A DNA stretch of 64,000 bases, taken from JBGTSJ01 sp041940305. GTDB taxonomy: Bacteria > Planctomycetota > Planctomycetia > Planctomycetales > Planctomycetaceae. A program made the position numbers and the translations under genes. Shown here piece by piece: positions 1 to 13,933 of the stretch. The stretch is from the NCBI GenBank assembly GCA_041940305.1, contig JBGTSJ010000022.1, positions 1-64,000 on the forward strand. Direction: 5' to 3'. Each line of letters opens with the position of its first letter. Position 1 is the stretch's first letter. The notes beneath the pieces were generated by a model. That model saw nothing but the letters and a program-made list of their open reading frames with translations. It was not told the origin of the DNA and made no database searches.

Positions 1-94
1 CATCCCTTGCGACTGTTCACCAAACTCGGCTATCGGAACTAAGCGAAAGCCCTGGGCAGGCGACCGGGACGCGTCCGGGAGAGGCGCCGAAGTT
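1..94. other. Window edge, no gene seen
   Basis: The first 94 bases lie downstream of the DUF4175 gene, which is read leftwards and stops at 95-97. I see no coding frame, RNA gene or convincing terminator hairpin. This stretch is probably 3' untranslated sequence or spacer. Confidence 0.4.
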
Positions 95-3925
<3,831 letters not shown>

Positions 3926-4362
3926 TCTCCCCTCCTTCCGTTGACGGACCTTGCCGGGCGGGCGGAGCGGCGCCGCAAACGTCGAGCGTCATTCGCGGCC
4001 TGCGGAACGGATGCCCGCCCGCTGAGGCAGAACCTGATTCTACCGGCTACGCGCCGCAACCGGCTAGAGCATGAGACGAATTGAAGTACGTGACACCGAC
4101 GGCGAGTGAGGATTGCGTTCCGCGAGTCGAGGGCCGTCGACCAGGCTCAGGGAATGTCCGAGGCGCGGACGGCGGATCACCGCATTCCCGCACGCTGCAC
4201 ATTGTCGACAATGACTCAGTCCACCTCGGACGCGAGGCGGTCGGTCAGGGAACCTCACGCGGACAAACCTGCCTGCCAACAATGCCCGCTGGTTACTCAG
4301 GCCGACCGCCGTCTGATTCTCGACGCCGCCGTAACTGGTCGGCGCCCAAGGGGGATCCGACA
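3926..4362. other. Intergenic region upstream of the DUF4175 gene
   Basis: About 440 bases separate two minus-strand genes. I find no plausible gene on either strand. A perfect 12-base palindrome, ATTGTCGACAAT, lies at 4201-4212 and could be an operator, but nothing else supports that. Minus-strand promoters for the DUF4175 gene should lie here; I could not pick one confidently. Confidence 0.4.
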
Positions 4363-4812
4363 TTATCGAGACGGCGGCAGGATCATGTCGTCCTTCCAGA
4401 ACGTCTTGAGCTGCTCGACCAGCTGCAGAAAAGCCTGCAGGTCCACCGGCTTGGTGAGGAAGCCCTGCACATGCATCGGCTCGAATTCGGCAGCCTGCTG
4501 ATCCGTGGCGGTCCCCGTCATGATGACCACCGGGATGTCCTTGAGCGTCTCGGTCGCCCGTAACTCGGCGAGTACGTCGCGACCGCTCTTGCCCGGCAGC
4601 ATCAAATCCAGCAGCACCAGGTCCGGGCGAGGAGCACGAACGAACTTTCCCTGATGTTGAAGAAACTCAGTCGCTTCTTCGCCGCTCGTCAGCCACGTCA
4701 GGCGATGTTCGAGCCCGCCGCTGCGGAGCGCCCCCATCGTCAACCGGGCCGAGGTGAGACTGTCCTCCACCAGGAGGATCTCCATCGGACGGCCGACGGT
4801 CTCACGTTCCAT
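4363..4812 (-). CDS. Single-domain response regulator (CheY/Rcp1-like)
   Basis: A 149-residue stand-alone receiver domain. It shows the LLVEDS acidic pocket at the N terminus, the phosphoacceptor Asp in LLDLMLPGKSG, the switch Thr in VIMTGT and the conserved Lys in LTKPVD. There is no output domain, so it probably signals by protein contact, as in Rcp1-type regulators of phytochrome-like kinases. No histidine kinase is adjacent. I chose the ATG at 4812, which gives a short leader before the first beta strand and a length typical of Rcp1 proteins. An ATG at 4785 would start directly at MEILLVED. The longer open frame up to 4968 encodes unlikely sequence. Confidence 0.88.
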   Translation of the reverse strand: MERETVGRPMEILLVEDSLTSARLTMGALRSGGLEHRLTWLTSGEEATEFLQHQGKFVRAPRPDLVLLDLMLPGKSGRDVLAELRATETLKDIPVVIMTGTATDQQAAEFEPMHVQGFLTKPVDLQAFLQLVEQLKTFWKDDMILPPSR

Positions 4813-5035
4813 GACGTCACGCAGAATGAAGCAAAGCGAAACGACGGCGAGCCCAGGTCCGCACCGGCCCGCCTCGCGCCATTCTATGCGTCCGTCTGCG
4901 AACCGCCACTCCAAATCAGCATCGGACAGCAAGGAGGTGCAGGATCGGAGTGACTCTGGTGCGGACATTCAGCAGCGCGCTGCCTGACCGGCGGGGCGAT
5001 TGCGGCCGGGCCGGAACCGGAGTGCCGGGAATCGC

Positions 5036-5593
5036 TCAGCGATCGTCGTCCACATCGTCGCGGTCGCTCCGCGAACGGCGGCGGTCGTCGCCGTCGTCAT
5101 CCCGGTCACGCCGGCGATCATCGTCCCGATCGTCTGCATCGTGGCGCCGGTGTTCATCGCCGTCCCAGCGGTCGCTGTCGTCATCACTGTCTCTGTCCCG
5201 ACGGCGCTCGTGGTGTTCGTCACGAGGCTGGTCGTGGCGCCGACGACGATGGACTCGATCCTCGTCGGACTCGCCGTCGTCGTCATGCCCGGCTCCCTCC
5301 TCGCGGTGCCGTTCCATCACCCGTTCCAGTTCGGCGTGAGACTCCTCGACCGGGCGCTGGGTGTACGACGAGCCAGCCGTCCATGCGCGGCAACCTCGAT
5401 ATCCCTCCAGGTGATAGCTCTGGTCGAGGCTGCGAAGCGAGTAGGCGACTTCCTCCATCTCTCCGTTCACCGCGTGACCGACTGCGGCGATGCCGGCCGT
5501 GGCGCCGACAATGCCGAGCGTGCCGACGAGCAGCAGCTCGGCGGACAGCACCGCTCCGGATTCGTCACTCCACAGATGATTGAGCAGAAACAT
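5036..5593 (-). CDS. Flp-pilin-like single-TM protein with Asp/Arg-rich tail
   Basis: A 185-residue protein. The N-terminal 40 residues contain a short charged leader (LWSDESGAVLSAELLLV) and one hydrophobic helix. This resembles small Flp/class-III-pilin-like proteins common in planctomycetes, where the acidic residue in the helix mimics pilin Glu5. From about residue 85 the protein is almost entirely Asp, Arg, Glu, His and Ser in irregular DDR/RRD blocks. The start at 5593 is supported by GGAGG and AAGGA upstream; an upstream in-frame ATG at 5629 is less likely. No tad/cpa assembly genes are near. The tail is probably disordered and could bind a polyanion or metal; that is inference. Confidence 0.7.
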   Translation of the reverse strand: MFLLNHLWSDESGAVLSAELLLVGTLGIVGATAGIAAVGHAVNGEMEEVAYSLRSLDQSYHLEGYRGCRAWTAGSSYTQRPVEESHAELERVMERHREEGAGHDDDGESDEDRVHRRRRHDQPRDEHHERRRDRDSDDDSDRWDGDEHRRHDADDRDDDRRRDRDDDGDDRRRSRSDRDDVDDDR

Positions 5594-5830
5594 GTCGCGT
5601 TCCTTCCTCCAGGATGGTTCGATGGCCAATTGAGGCGTGTGTGGCGGCCCCGAGCCGGCGGAGGTTGAATTGTGCCGGTTGAACCGGTTCTTCCGACTCT
5701 AGGGGGGGCGGAAGACCGATGTAAACAGGTTTCTGTTACGATTTGCGAACACCGTGACGACGTTCTTGAACACGCGGTCGTCCGCGCTTGACTCGCCCCC
5801 TTTGTGAATCCGAGACCCTGAGCGATCTGC
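5594..5830. promoter_or_regulatory. Divergent intergenic region (pilin-like / DapA-like)
   Basis: This 237-base gap separates divergent genes and must hold both promoters. I see a small inverted repeat, CCGGTTGAACCGG, near 5671-5683 and a G-rich stretch near 5701. No clear -35/-10 pair stands out. Confidence 0.35.
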
Positions 5831-6871
5831 ATGTCCGCTGCACGCCTGCAAGGCATTTTCACGCCCAACCTGGTCGCCTTCGACGATCGGGGCAACATCA
5901 ACGAAGTCGAAACCCGCCGCTACGTGGAATGGCTGATCGAGCGCGGCGTCCACGGCCTGTACCCGAACGGCTCCACAGGCGAGTTCACCCGCTTCACACC
6001 GGAGGAACGGCGGCGGATCACGGCCATCATCACCGATCAGGTCGGCGGACGCGTGCCGATCCTCGCCGGGGCGGCCGAGGCGAACGTCACCGAGACGCTG
6101 CGGGCCTGCGAGTACTACGCGGAACTTGGAGTCCGGGCCGTCGCGATCGTCGCGCCCTTCTACTACAAGCTGAGCCCGGCGTCGGTCTACGCGTACTTCA
6201 GCGAGATCGGCCGGAATACGCCCGTCGATGTCACGCTCTATAACATCCCCATGTTCGCCAGCCCGATTGACGTGCCAACCGTCCAGCGGTTGAGCGAGGA
6301 GTGTGAGCGGATCGTCGCCATCAAGGATTCATCAGGCGAAATCCCGCACATGATCCGCATGATCCAGGCCGTGCGCCCCAACCGACCGGACTTCAGTTTC
6401 CTCACCGGCTGGGACGCGGCGCTGATGCCCATGCTCCTGGTGGGCTGCGACGGCGGCACCAACGCCTCCAGCGGCGTCGTCCCCGAACTGACGCGCAAGC
6501 TGTACGACCTGACGGTCTCGGCGCGCCTGGACGACGCGCGGCGGCTGCAGTACGACCTGGTCACGCTGTTTGACGCGATGATCTTCCAGGCGGAGTTCCC
6601 CGAGGGGTTCCGCGCGGCGGTGAAGCTGCGCGGGTTTCGCATGGGGCGCGGCCGCCAACCCCTTTCCGAGAAGCAGCTGAGCGATCTGGGTACGCTCAGC
6701 CGCACGCTCCAATGCCTGCTGGCGGCGCACGGCTTCACCGACCAGCCGGTTGAGGGCTGCTCGCCGCAGCAACTCCGCACGTCTTCGGAGAGTGGCCGTG
6801 AGCCGGAGCAGGACGTGTCGCGGATCACTCAAGCGGTCGTGGCGGAACTCAAACGCCGCGGCCTGATGTAG
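5831..6871 (+). CDS. Dihydrodipicolinate synthase / N-acetylneuraminate lyase family protein
   Basis: A 346-residue TIM-barrel class I aldolase. It has the GSTGE loop (YPNGSTGEF), the catalytic Tyr137 in LYNIP and the Schiff-base Lys165 in AIKDSSGE. The family cleaves or forms C-C bonds to pyruvate: DapA, NanA, 2-keto-3-deoxy sugar aldolases. The substrate cannot be fixed from sequence. It is about 45 residues longer than typical DapA because of a polar C-terminal extension. Planctomycetes carry many catabolic paralogs, so a sugar-acid or sialic-acid role is as likely as lysine synthesis. No lysine genes are adjacent. It is divergent from the pilin-like gene and appears monocistronic. Confidence 0.88.
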   Translation: MSAARLQGIFTPNLVAFDDRGNINEVETRRYVEWLIERGVHGLYPNGSTGEFTRFTPEERRRITAIITDQVGGRVPILAGAAEANVTETLRACEYYAELGVRAVAIVAPFYYKLSPASVYAYFSEIGRNTPVDVTLYNIPMFASPIDVPTVQRLSEECERIVAIKDSSGEIPHMIRMIQAVRPNRPDFSFLTGWDAALMPMLLVGCDGGTNASSGVVPELTRKLYDLTVSARLDDARRLQYDLVTLFDAMIFQAEFPEGFRAAVKLRGFRMGRGRQPLSEKQLSDLGTLSRTLQCLLAAHGFTDQPVEGCSPQQLRTSSESGREPEQDVSRITQAVVAELKRRGLM

Positions 6872-7038
6872 GGGACGTCGCGCGTGTGCGAAAGACGCTG
6901 TGCGCAGTTCGTCCAGTCGTGGTCGCGAACAACCCTGGAGCCGCGTCGTTCATCGGCTGCGGCACGGCGAGTCGGTGAACCAGCTCGGAAGCCCGGTTTG
7001 CTGGAGGAGCCGGAGCTTGTCGTGCCTCGACGATCCGA

Positions 7039-8226
<1,188 letters not shown>

Positions 8227-8239
8227 TCCGGGGTGGGTG

Positions 8240-8342
8240 GTTGGTGGTCGGTTATCGGTTATCGGTTATCGGTGGTCGGTGGTCGGTGGTCGAAACCGGG
8301 ATCTCAGATTTCAGATTTCAGATTTCAGATTTGAGATCACGC
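8240..8342. repeat. Heptanucleotide tandem repeats
   Basis: Two short 7-base tandem arrays lie back to back just upstream of the EboD-like gene. GGTTATC and its variant GGTGGTC run over about 8249-8292, and about four copies of TCAGATT run over 8304-8331. They fall in non-coding sequence. They look like slippage-prone simple repeats. Confidence 0.75.
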
Positions 8343-8397
8343 AGGCTGCGATTGACGACGCCGATCTTGCATGGGGTGCTTCAGTTCGTCGATGTTC

Positions 8398-8451
8398 GAC
8401 GACGCTTCAGACTCGGACGACGCTTCCGACTTGGACGACGCTTCGGGCTCG
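8398..8451. repeat. Three copies of an 18-base tandem repeat
   Basis: The unit begins GACGACGCTTC and recurs at 8398, 8416 and 8434 with a few substitutions in its second half. The array sits between the heptamer repeats and the gamma-glutamyltransferase gene, with no convincing gene over it. The whole 8227-8667 gap holds only these repeats plus whatever promoters the flanking divergent genes use. Confidence 0.7.
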
Positions 8452-8667
8452 AAAGTCAGAGCGCGCCCAACGAGAGGCGGCTGGGGTTGGGAAGCGCGAT
8501 CGCAGGGAGGATGATCGCGACGGATTCGTTCCCATGAACAACTGGTTTAACGCAGGGCGGGAGTCGGGGGTGAGAAAGCAGACGCTGGCGGGTACGCTGT
8601 CGATTGTCCGCGAGCCACAGGGGAGATTCAAGTCGCGGGACCAGGTGCAGACGGGACTTCAGAGCCG

Positions 8668-10458
8668 ATGAATCGAATCGCAGTCGTTGCGGCTCCCGGC
8701 AGCGAGCCCTCCCCGGTGACGTGGCGGGACGTCCGGGACGGGGTCAGAATCATCGCACGCCTGCTGGCCGGCATCCTTTTGGCTGGGCCGTGCATCAGTG
8801 CGGAGCCGCGGGCCGAGCGAGGAACATCTTACGAACACGCCGTCGTGGCGGCCGATCATCGGCTGGCGAGTGAGGCGGGAGTCGAGATTCTTCGGCAGGG
8901 AGGGAATGTCGTGGATGCCGCGGTCGCCGTGGCGTTCACGCTGTCGGTCGTCCGTCCAGAAAGTTGTGGCATCGGCGGGGGCGGTTTCATGGTGATCTGG
9001 GACGCGGAACGGCAGCAGGGGACAGCGCTTGATTACCGGGAGCGCGCCCCGGCGGCGGCGACTCGCGACATGTTCCTGCAGACCGACGCCGACGGCGTGC
9101 GCGTCTCCAGCGAGCGAGGAGGGCTGGCGGTCGGCGTTCCGGGTGAGGTCGCCGGATTACTGTATGCGCTTGAGCACTATGGGACTATGAGTCGCGAGGA
9201 GGTGCTCGCGCCGGCGCTGCGCATCGCCCGATCCAGTGTCGAGATGGACGCGACGATGCGCGAGACGCTGGACGAAGTGGCCCGGGACTTTCAGCGCACG
9301 CCGCAACTGCAGGAGACGTTTCCCGGGCTGCATGCTGCTTACGTCAGCCAGGAGGGGAGGGAGCGCGGCTTGTTCCGCTCGCCGTTGGTTGACGTACTGC
9401 AGCGGATTGCGGACCTCGGCTTCGATGGCTTCTATCGGGGGGACGTGGGCGCGGCGATTGTTGCGGAGGTGCAGCGGCGAGGGGGCATCGTTACGGAGGA
9501 GGATCTCGCACACATGGCGCCGGTCGTCCGCGAGCCGTTAATGGGATCGCTCGATGAACTGACGGTCGTGACGATGCCCCCCCCATCGAGCGGGGGAGTC
9601 GCGCTGCTGCAGACGCTGAATATCCTTGCCGCCTGGGATGCGGCTCATCCGGAGCAGGCGTTCTCGCACATGCAGCGCGATTCCGCGGACTACGTGCATC
9701 TCCTGGCGGAGGCGTTCAAGCATTCCTTTGCCGACCGGGCGGAGTACCTGGGAGATCGAGACTTCGTTGAGGTCCCTGTCGAGCGGCTGATCGGCCGCGA
9801 TTACGCGGCCGCCCTGGCCGAGCGGATCGATCTGCAGCGGACGTTTCCTCCGCAGCATTACGGCCGGTTCATGGTCGACGACGACGCCGGGACGAGCCAC
9901 TTTTCGATCATCGACGCCCGCGGCAACGCGGTGGCCTGTACGGAGACGATCAACACGTCGTACGGCAGCTACGTGGTTGTGCCGGAGTTCGGCATCGTGC
10001 TCAACAATGAGATGGACGACTTCACCGCGGTGCCGGGGGAGCCCAATGCATTCGGATTGATTCAGAGTGCGGCCAACGCCGTTGAGCCGGGAAAGAAGCC
10101 CCTTTCCAGCATGACGCCGACGATCCTGGTGCGGGACGGAAGGGCGGAGTATGTCGCCGGGGCATCCGGCGGACCGCGGATCATCACGGCGACGGCTCAG
10201 GTGCTGCTCAACATGTCGCGGCACGGGATGACGCCGGCCGAGGCGGTGGCGGCGCCGAGACTCCATCATCAGTGGCTGCCGGATCAACTGCTGCTGGAGC
10301 GCGCGTGGCCGGACGAACTGGATGCCGACTTACAGAATCGCGGACACGTCGTGAAACGGCGCGGCGGCCTGGCCGCGTCACAGGCGGCCTCCGGCACGGA
10401 CGCCGTTTTGCAGGGCGGCAGTGATCCCCGCAAGGGAGGAACACCGGCTGGGTGGTGA
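8668..10458 (+). CDS. ggt: Gamma-glutamyltransferase
   Basis: A 596-residue precursor of the Ntn-hydrolase gamma-glutamyltransferase family, which transfers or hydrolyses the gamma-glutamyl group of glutathione and related peptides in the periplasm. The N terminus has a hydrophobic segment (IARLLAGILLAGPC) consistent with a signal sequence. The large-subunit signature region (GGNVVDAAVAVAF and GIGGGGFMV) is clear. The autoprocessing nucleophile is Thr409 in GTSHFS. The small subunit carries TINTSYGS, LNNEMDDF and the oxyanion-loop PLSSMTPT. Length and motifs are all normal. It lies 39 bases upstream of a papain-like protease gene in the same direction, so the two may be co-transcribed. Confidence 0.95.
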   Translation: MNRIAVVAAPGSEPSPVTWRDVRDGVRIIARLLAGILLAGPCISAEPRAERGTSYEHAVVAADHRLASEAGVEILRQGGNVVDAAVAVAFTLSVVRPESCGIGGGGFMVIWDAERQQGTALDYRERAPAAATRDMFLQTDADGVRVSSERGGLAVGVPGEVAGLLYALEHYGTMSREEVLAPALRIARSSVEMDATMRETLDEVARDFQRTPQLQETFPGLHAAYVSQEGRERGLFRSPLVDVLQRIADLGFDGFYRGDVGAAIVAEVQRRGGIVTEEDLAHMAPVVREPLMGSLDELTVVTMPPPSSGGVALLQTLNILAAWDAAHPEQAFSHMQRDSADYVHLLAEAFKHSFADRAEYLGDRDFVEVPVERLIGRDYAAALAERIDLQRTFPPQHYGRFMVDDDAGTSHFSIIDARGNAVACTETINTSYGSYVVVPEFGIVLNNEMDDFTAVPGEPNAFGLIQSAANAVEPGKKPLSSMTPTILVRDGRAEYVAGASGGPRIITATAQVLLNMSRHGMTPAEAVAAPRLHHQWLPDQLLLERAWPDELDADLQNRGHVVKRRGGLAASQAASGTDAVLQGGSDPRKGGTPAGW

Positions 10459-10497
10459 CAGATCGGAATCAATGCGGGCATTCTCGCGAGGGGCGGC

Positions 10498-11748
10498 ATG
10501 AATCGTGTCGTGGGAATCTGGATTGTCGTCATTGCGGCTGCTATCGGGCGGCCCGTTCCGCTCGCAGCCGGCGATGACGAATCGAGCTTGCCGGAGGCCG
10601 TCGATCTTCGTCCGCAGTTCGACGAATTCGATCTGGAGGTCGAAGCGCAGGGTGCTCGCAACACGTGCTCGCTGTTCGCCATCAGTGCGGCGGCGGAGTT
10701 CGAGTATCGGCGCTCCGGACACGATCCCGGCGGGCGGTTCTCGCAGGAGTACCTGGTGTGGGCGGCCGACGAGGCGACCGGCGCCCGCGGCGATCAGGCG
10801 ATGTTCTACGAGGCGCTGGCAGGGCTCAACGAGTTCGGAATGTGCACGGCGGAGTCCGCCCCCTACGGCGGCGTTGCCGATGATGTGCGGCGTCCGGCGG
10901 AGGCCGCCGTGAATGCCGCGCGCGATCTGCGGGACCGCTGGCGCGTGCACTGGATCAAGCTGTGGGATGTGCAGCAGCCGCTGACGGATGCGCAGTCGCA
11001 GGCGATTCGCTCGGCGCTGGCGGCCGGACACCCGGTTGCATGCGGACTGCGGTGGCCGCACCGGGCGCGCGGGCATCGCATTCTGGACGTGCCGTCCGCC
11101 CGGGATGTGTACGACGGGCACAGTATTGTGCTCACGGGTTATCGTGAGGACGAAAGGATACCGGGCGGAGGGGTCTTCCTGTTCCGGAATAGCAACGGCC
11201 CGCGGTGGGGGGACGGGGGATACGGTGAGATGTCGTTCGCGTATGTCGGTGCGTACGCGAATGATGCGGTCTGGCTGGAATGCGGTCCGGCGGGCAGCGA
11301 GCGGCCGCTGCTGCGGATCGAAGCCGAGTCGGCCCGTGTCCTTGCTTCAGAGCGCTGCCGCGCGAACCCCCAGGAGATGAGCGATTTCGGCGGTCCCATG
11401 TGGAGCGGCAACACGCAATTGTTCTGCGGTGCGTGGCGCGACGGGTCGGTGACGATCGAGTTCGAGACGCCGATGGCGGGCGAGTACCGCGTGCGACTGC
11501 GGGCGACGGCCGCTCCCGATTTCGGCCGCGTGCGCGTGACCCTGGACGGCAGTGCGATCGACCGGGAGTTCGACCTGTATTCGGGGCGCGTCTGCCCGGC
11601 CGGATCGCTGGAACTGGGCGAACATCAACTGGATGCCGGTGCGCACGTACTCCGCCTTGAGTCGGTCGGGAAGAGCGATGCGTCGGAGGGGTTTGCGTTC
11701 GGGATCGACGCCATCGACCTGCTGCCGCCGGTCACTACGGCTCAATGA
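10498..11748 (+). CDS. Secreted papain-like (C1-type) protease with C-terminal beta-domain
   Basis: A 416-residue secreted protein. After a signal peptide (to about residue 24) the C1-type catalytic residues can be placed. Gln and Cys57 lie in QGARNTCSLFA, His208 in DGHSIVLTGY and Asn231 in FRNSNGPRWGDGGYG, the usual order and spacing for papain-fold enzymes. From about residue 265 a beta-rich domain begins (IEAESARVL) and ends with GIDAIDLLP, as in CBM6/malectin-like modules that bind carbohydrate. A role in degrading glycosylated or surface-bound peptides is my inference. It follows ggt by 39 bases. Its 3' end overlaps the convergent gene at 11735 by 14 bases. Confidence 0.82.
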   Translation: MNRVVGIWIVVIAAAIGRPVPLAAGDDESSLPEAVDLRPQFDEFDLEVEAQGARNTCSLFAISAAAEFEYRRSGHDPGGRFSQEYLVWAADEATGARGDQAMFYEALAGLNEFGMCTAESAPYGGVADDVRRPAEAAVNAARDLRDRWRVHWIKLWDVQQPLTDAQSQAIRSALAAGHPVACGLRWPHRARGHRILDVPSARDVYDGHSIVLTGYREDERIPGGGVFLFRNSNGPRWGDGGYGEMSFAYVGAYANDAVWLECGPAGSERPLLRIEAESARVLASERCRANPQEMSDFGGPMWSGNTQLFCGAWRDGSVTIEFETPMAGEYRVRLRATAAPDFGRVRVTLDGSAIDREFDLYSGRVCPAGSLELGEHQLDAGAHVLRLESVGKSDASEGFAFGIDAIDLLPPVTTAQ

Positions 11749-12571
11749 CGCGGCGCCACATCCAGCGGTCGAACTCCTGGGGCCGGCCAGCGACGTGCTG
11801 ATCCCACTCTTGGCGGAGTACTTCGGATTGGTCGAGCCGGAGGGTGAAGCCGGCGCTGGTCATGCCGGCGGCTCCGCAGCGCCACTGCTTCGTCCCATTC
11901 TTTTCATGCAGTTCGATGACGAGCACGACGTCGGGATTGGTGCCCATTGTGTAGCCGAAGACCGCTCCGTCGATCAGTCCGGCCTCCGGATTGTCGTAGC
12001 GGCAGATCGGCGTGGGCATCAGCCGCATCGGTTCGCGGTCGTCGTCCGCGTTCTGAATTTCTGCGGAGAACCGTTCGGTCAGGCGTTTGATCTGAATCAG
12101 CCTGAGATTCGCCGAAGGAGCAGGCCGTGGAGCACCGGGGAGGTCGCGCAGCTCAAGTCCGGGCTGAGTGGCCTGATAGGTGGCGCCGTCGGCCCACGAC
12201 GCGCTGACGATCTGATCCGAAAGCGATGCGAAGCAGAACACCCACTTCTCGCCGGTCTCGACCTTGTAAGCTTCGGTCTTCATCAGGGCCGCCGGACGCC
12301 CCTTCGTGCCGTAGCCCCAGAGGGCCGCATCCAGGATGTCACGTCGCGCGTCGTGATAGCGAAACAGCGGGGTTTCGTTCAGCGGCTGTTTGACCGTGCG
12401 ATCGTCGACTTGAAGTGCGACCGTCACTCCGCCGGCGCGCTCCCGCAATTGGACGGAGAGATCCACATCTCCGGTCTCGGCTGACGCATCCTGCCCCGAC
12501 ATCGTCGCCGGATACGAGATGGCGCTGATCAAGATGCCGAATCCCATCAGAAACTGCAGTGACCGCCGCAT
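11735..12571 (-). CDS. Secreted protein of unknown function
   Basis: A 278-residue protein with an N-terminal signal sequence (MRRSLQFLMGFGILISAIS). Two related halves each contain a CRYDNPEAGLIDGAVFGYTMGT-type or FRYHDARRDILDAALWGYG-type segment. This suggests an internal duplication of a domain of about 110 residues. I recognise no family. It is probably periplasmic. The start at 12571 was chosen because the signal peptide begins there; the longer frame to 12721 encodes unlikely sequence. The 3' end overlaps the papain-like gene tail to tail. Confidence 0.7.
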   Translation of the reverse strand: MRRSLQFLMGFGILISAISYPATMSGQDASAETGDVDLSVQLRERAGGVTVALQVDDRTVKQPLNETPLFRYHDARRDILDAALWGYGTKGRPAALMKTEAYKVETGEKWVFCFASLSDQIVSASWADGATYQATQPGLELRDLPGAPRPAPSANLRLIQIKRLTERFSAEIQNADDDREPMRLMPTPICRYDNPEAGLIDGAVFGYTMGTNPDVVLVIELHEKNGTKQWRCGAAGMTSAGFTLRLDQSEVLRQEWDQHVAGRPQEFDRWMWRRVIEP

Positions 12572-12739
12572 GGGACGCCTCCGGAATGGATTGCAACTCT
12601 CGATCGGCACGCCTTCCGTCAGGCTAGCAGACCGTGAACCTGAAACAAAGGCAGAATGTCTGTTTTCGGTCGGGGTTCCGGACGAGCCGAATCGTCGGCC
12701 GCTACAGAACGCCGGCTGCATCCATTACAAGTTTCTTTC

Positions 12740-13933
12740 ATGAGCATCTATCGCCAATGGGGACTCGAACCGATTATCAACGCCAGCGGGATGGTTACCC
12801 GCCTGGGTGGGGCGACGCTTCCGGTCGACGTGCTGAGCGCCTTCTCCGCTGCCGCCGCTGAAACGGTCCCGCTCGAAGCGTTGCAGGCCGCCGCGTCACG
12901 GAAGATTGCTGAGGCGACCGGCGCCGAAGGCGGGCTGATCACCAGTGGCGCCGCGGCGGCACTCACTATGGGTGCCGCCGCGATCCTCGCTGGAAATGAC
13001 GCGGCGCGCATGGAGCGGCTGCCGCATTGCGACGGGTTTCCACACGAGTTCCTGATCGCCCGCGAGCAGCGGAGCGGGTATGACCATGCCGTGCGAGCGG
13101 CAGGGGCGGTGCTGGTTGAAGTCGGATTCAACGAGATCATCGCCGGCGCGGGCGTACGCCGAACCGAGGCCTGGGAGTACGCAGCTGCAATCAGTCCCCG
13201 GACGGCCGGCATCGTGTATGTGTTCCATCCGGAGTCCAAACCTCGGCTGAAGGAGCTTGTTGAGGTCGCCCAAGCCCGTCAGCTCCCCGTGCTCGTCGAT
13301 GCAGCGGGCGAGCTGCCGCCGCGATCGAATCTGCGCTCACTGATCGATGCCGGCGCCGACCTCGTCTCCTTCAGCGGGGGCAAGTCGATTCGCGGGCCGC
13401 AGTCGACTGGAATCCTGTGCGGACGGCGGGACCTGATCGCGTCCGCGGCCGTGCAGATGCTCGACATGGACGATCATCCCGAACTGTGGGACCCGCCGGC
13501 CGGATTCATCGACCGGTCGCGCCTCACCGGAATGCCGCGACACGGAATCGGACGCGGGTTCAAAGTCGCCAAAGAGCAGATCGCGGCGTTGCTGACGGCG
13601 CTGGAACTGTTTCGATCGGGAGCGTACGACGCGGAGATCGCGCGCTGCCGGCAGTTGCTCGGAGCGGTGATGACCGCACTGGAGGGGACGCACAGCCAAT
13701 GCCGGCTCCTCGAGGGGCACGACGAATCGACGCCGCGGCTCGAAGTCACGATCGATGAAGGCGCGCTCGGGCGGACGGCCTACGAGGTCTGCCGCCGATT
13801 GCGTCGCGGGTCGCCGCCGGTGTACGTCGGCCATGGCCGGCTCGACAGCGGTCAACTGGTCGTCGACCCCAGCTGCGTCCCCGACACTGCTGCCTCAGCC
13901 CTGTCCGAACGGCTGCGTGCGGAATTGTGCTGA
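12740..13933 (+). CDS. SelA-like PLP-dependent enzyme
   Basis: A 397-residue fold-type I PLP enzyme of the SelA/DgaE type. It opens with GLEPIINASGMVTRLGG, typical of this family. It has a Gly/Ala-rich cofactor loop (LITSGAAAALTMGAAA), the PLP-phosphate/Asp region LVDAAGELPP and the internal aldimine Lys215 in SFSGGKSIRGPQ. True SelA is about 460 residues and has an extra N-terminal tRNA-binding domain that is absent here. D-glucosaminate-6-phosphate ammonia-lyase or another amino-sugar/amino-acid lyase is therefore more likely than selenocysteine synthesis. No selB or selC is in the window. The ATG at 12740 starts the conserved N terminus. The 3' end overlaps the convergent phosphatase gene by 82 bases. 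Confidence 0.85.
   Translation: MSIYRQWGLEPIINASGMVTRLGGATLPVDVLSAFSAAAAETVPLEALQAAASRKIAEATGAEGGLITSGAAAALTMGAAAILAGNDAARMERLPHCDGFPHEFLIAREQRSGYDHAVRAAGAVLVEVGFNEIIAGAGVRRTEAWEYAAAISPRTAGIVYVFHPESKPRLKELVEVAQARQLPVLVDAAGELPPRSNLRSLIDAGADLVSFSGGKSIRGPQSTGILCGRRDLIASAAVQMLDMDDHPELWDPPAGFIDRSRLTGMPRHGIGRGFKVAKEQIAALLTALELFRSGAYDAEIARCRQLLGAVMTALEGTHSQCRLLEGHDESTPRLEVTIDEGALGRTAYEVCRRLRRGSPPVYVGHGRLDSGQLVVDPSCVPDTAASALSERLRAELC

Noticed and set aside
8240..8460. CRISPR array
   Set aside because: Units are 7 or 18 bases and are tandem without spacers; no cas genes are present.
12740..13933. True selenocysteine synthase SelA
   Set aside because: The protein is too short and lacks the N-terminal tRNA-binding domain, and no selB, selC or selD is near.
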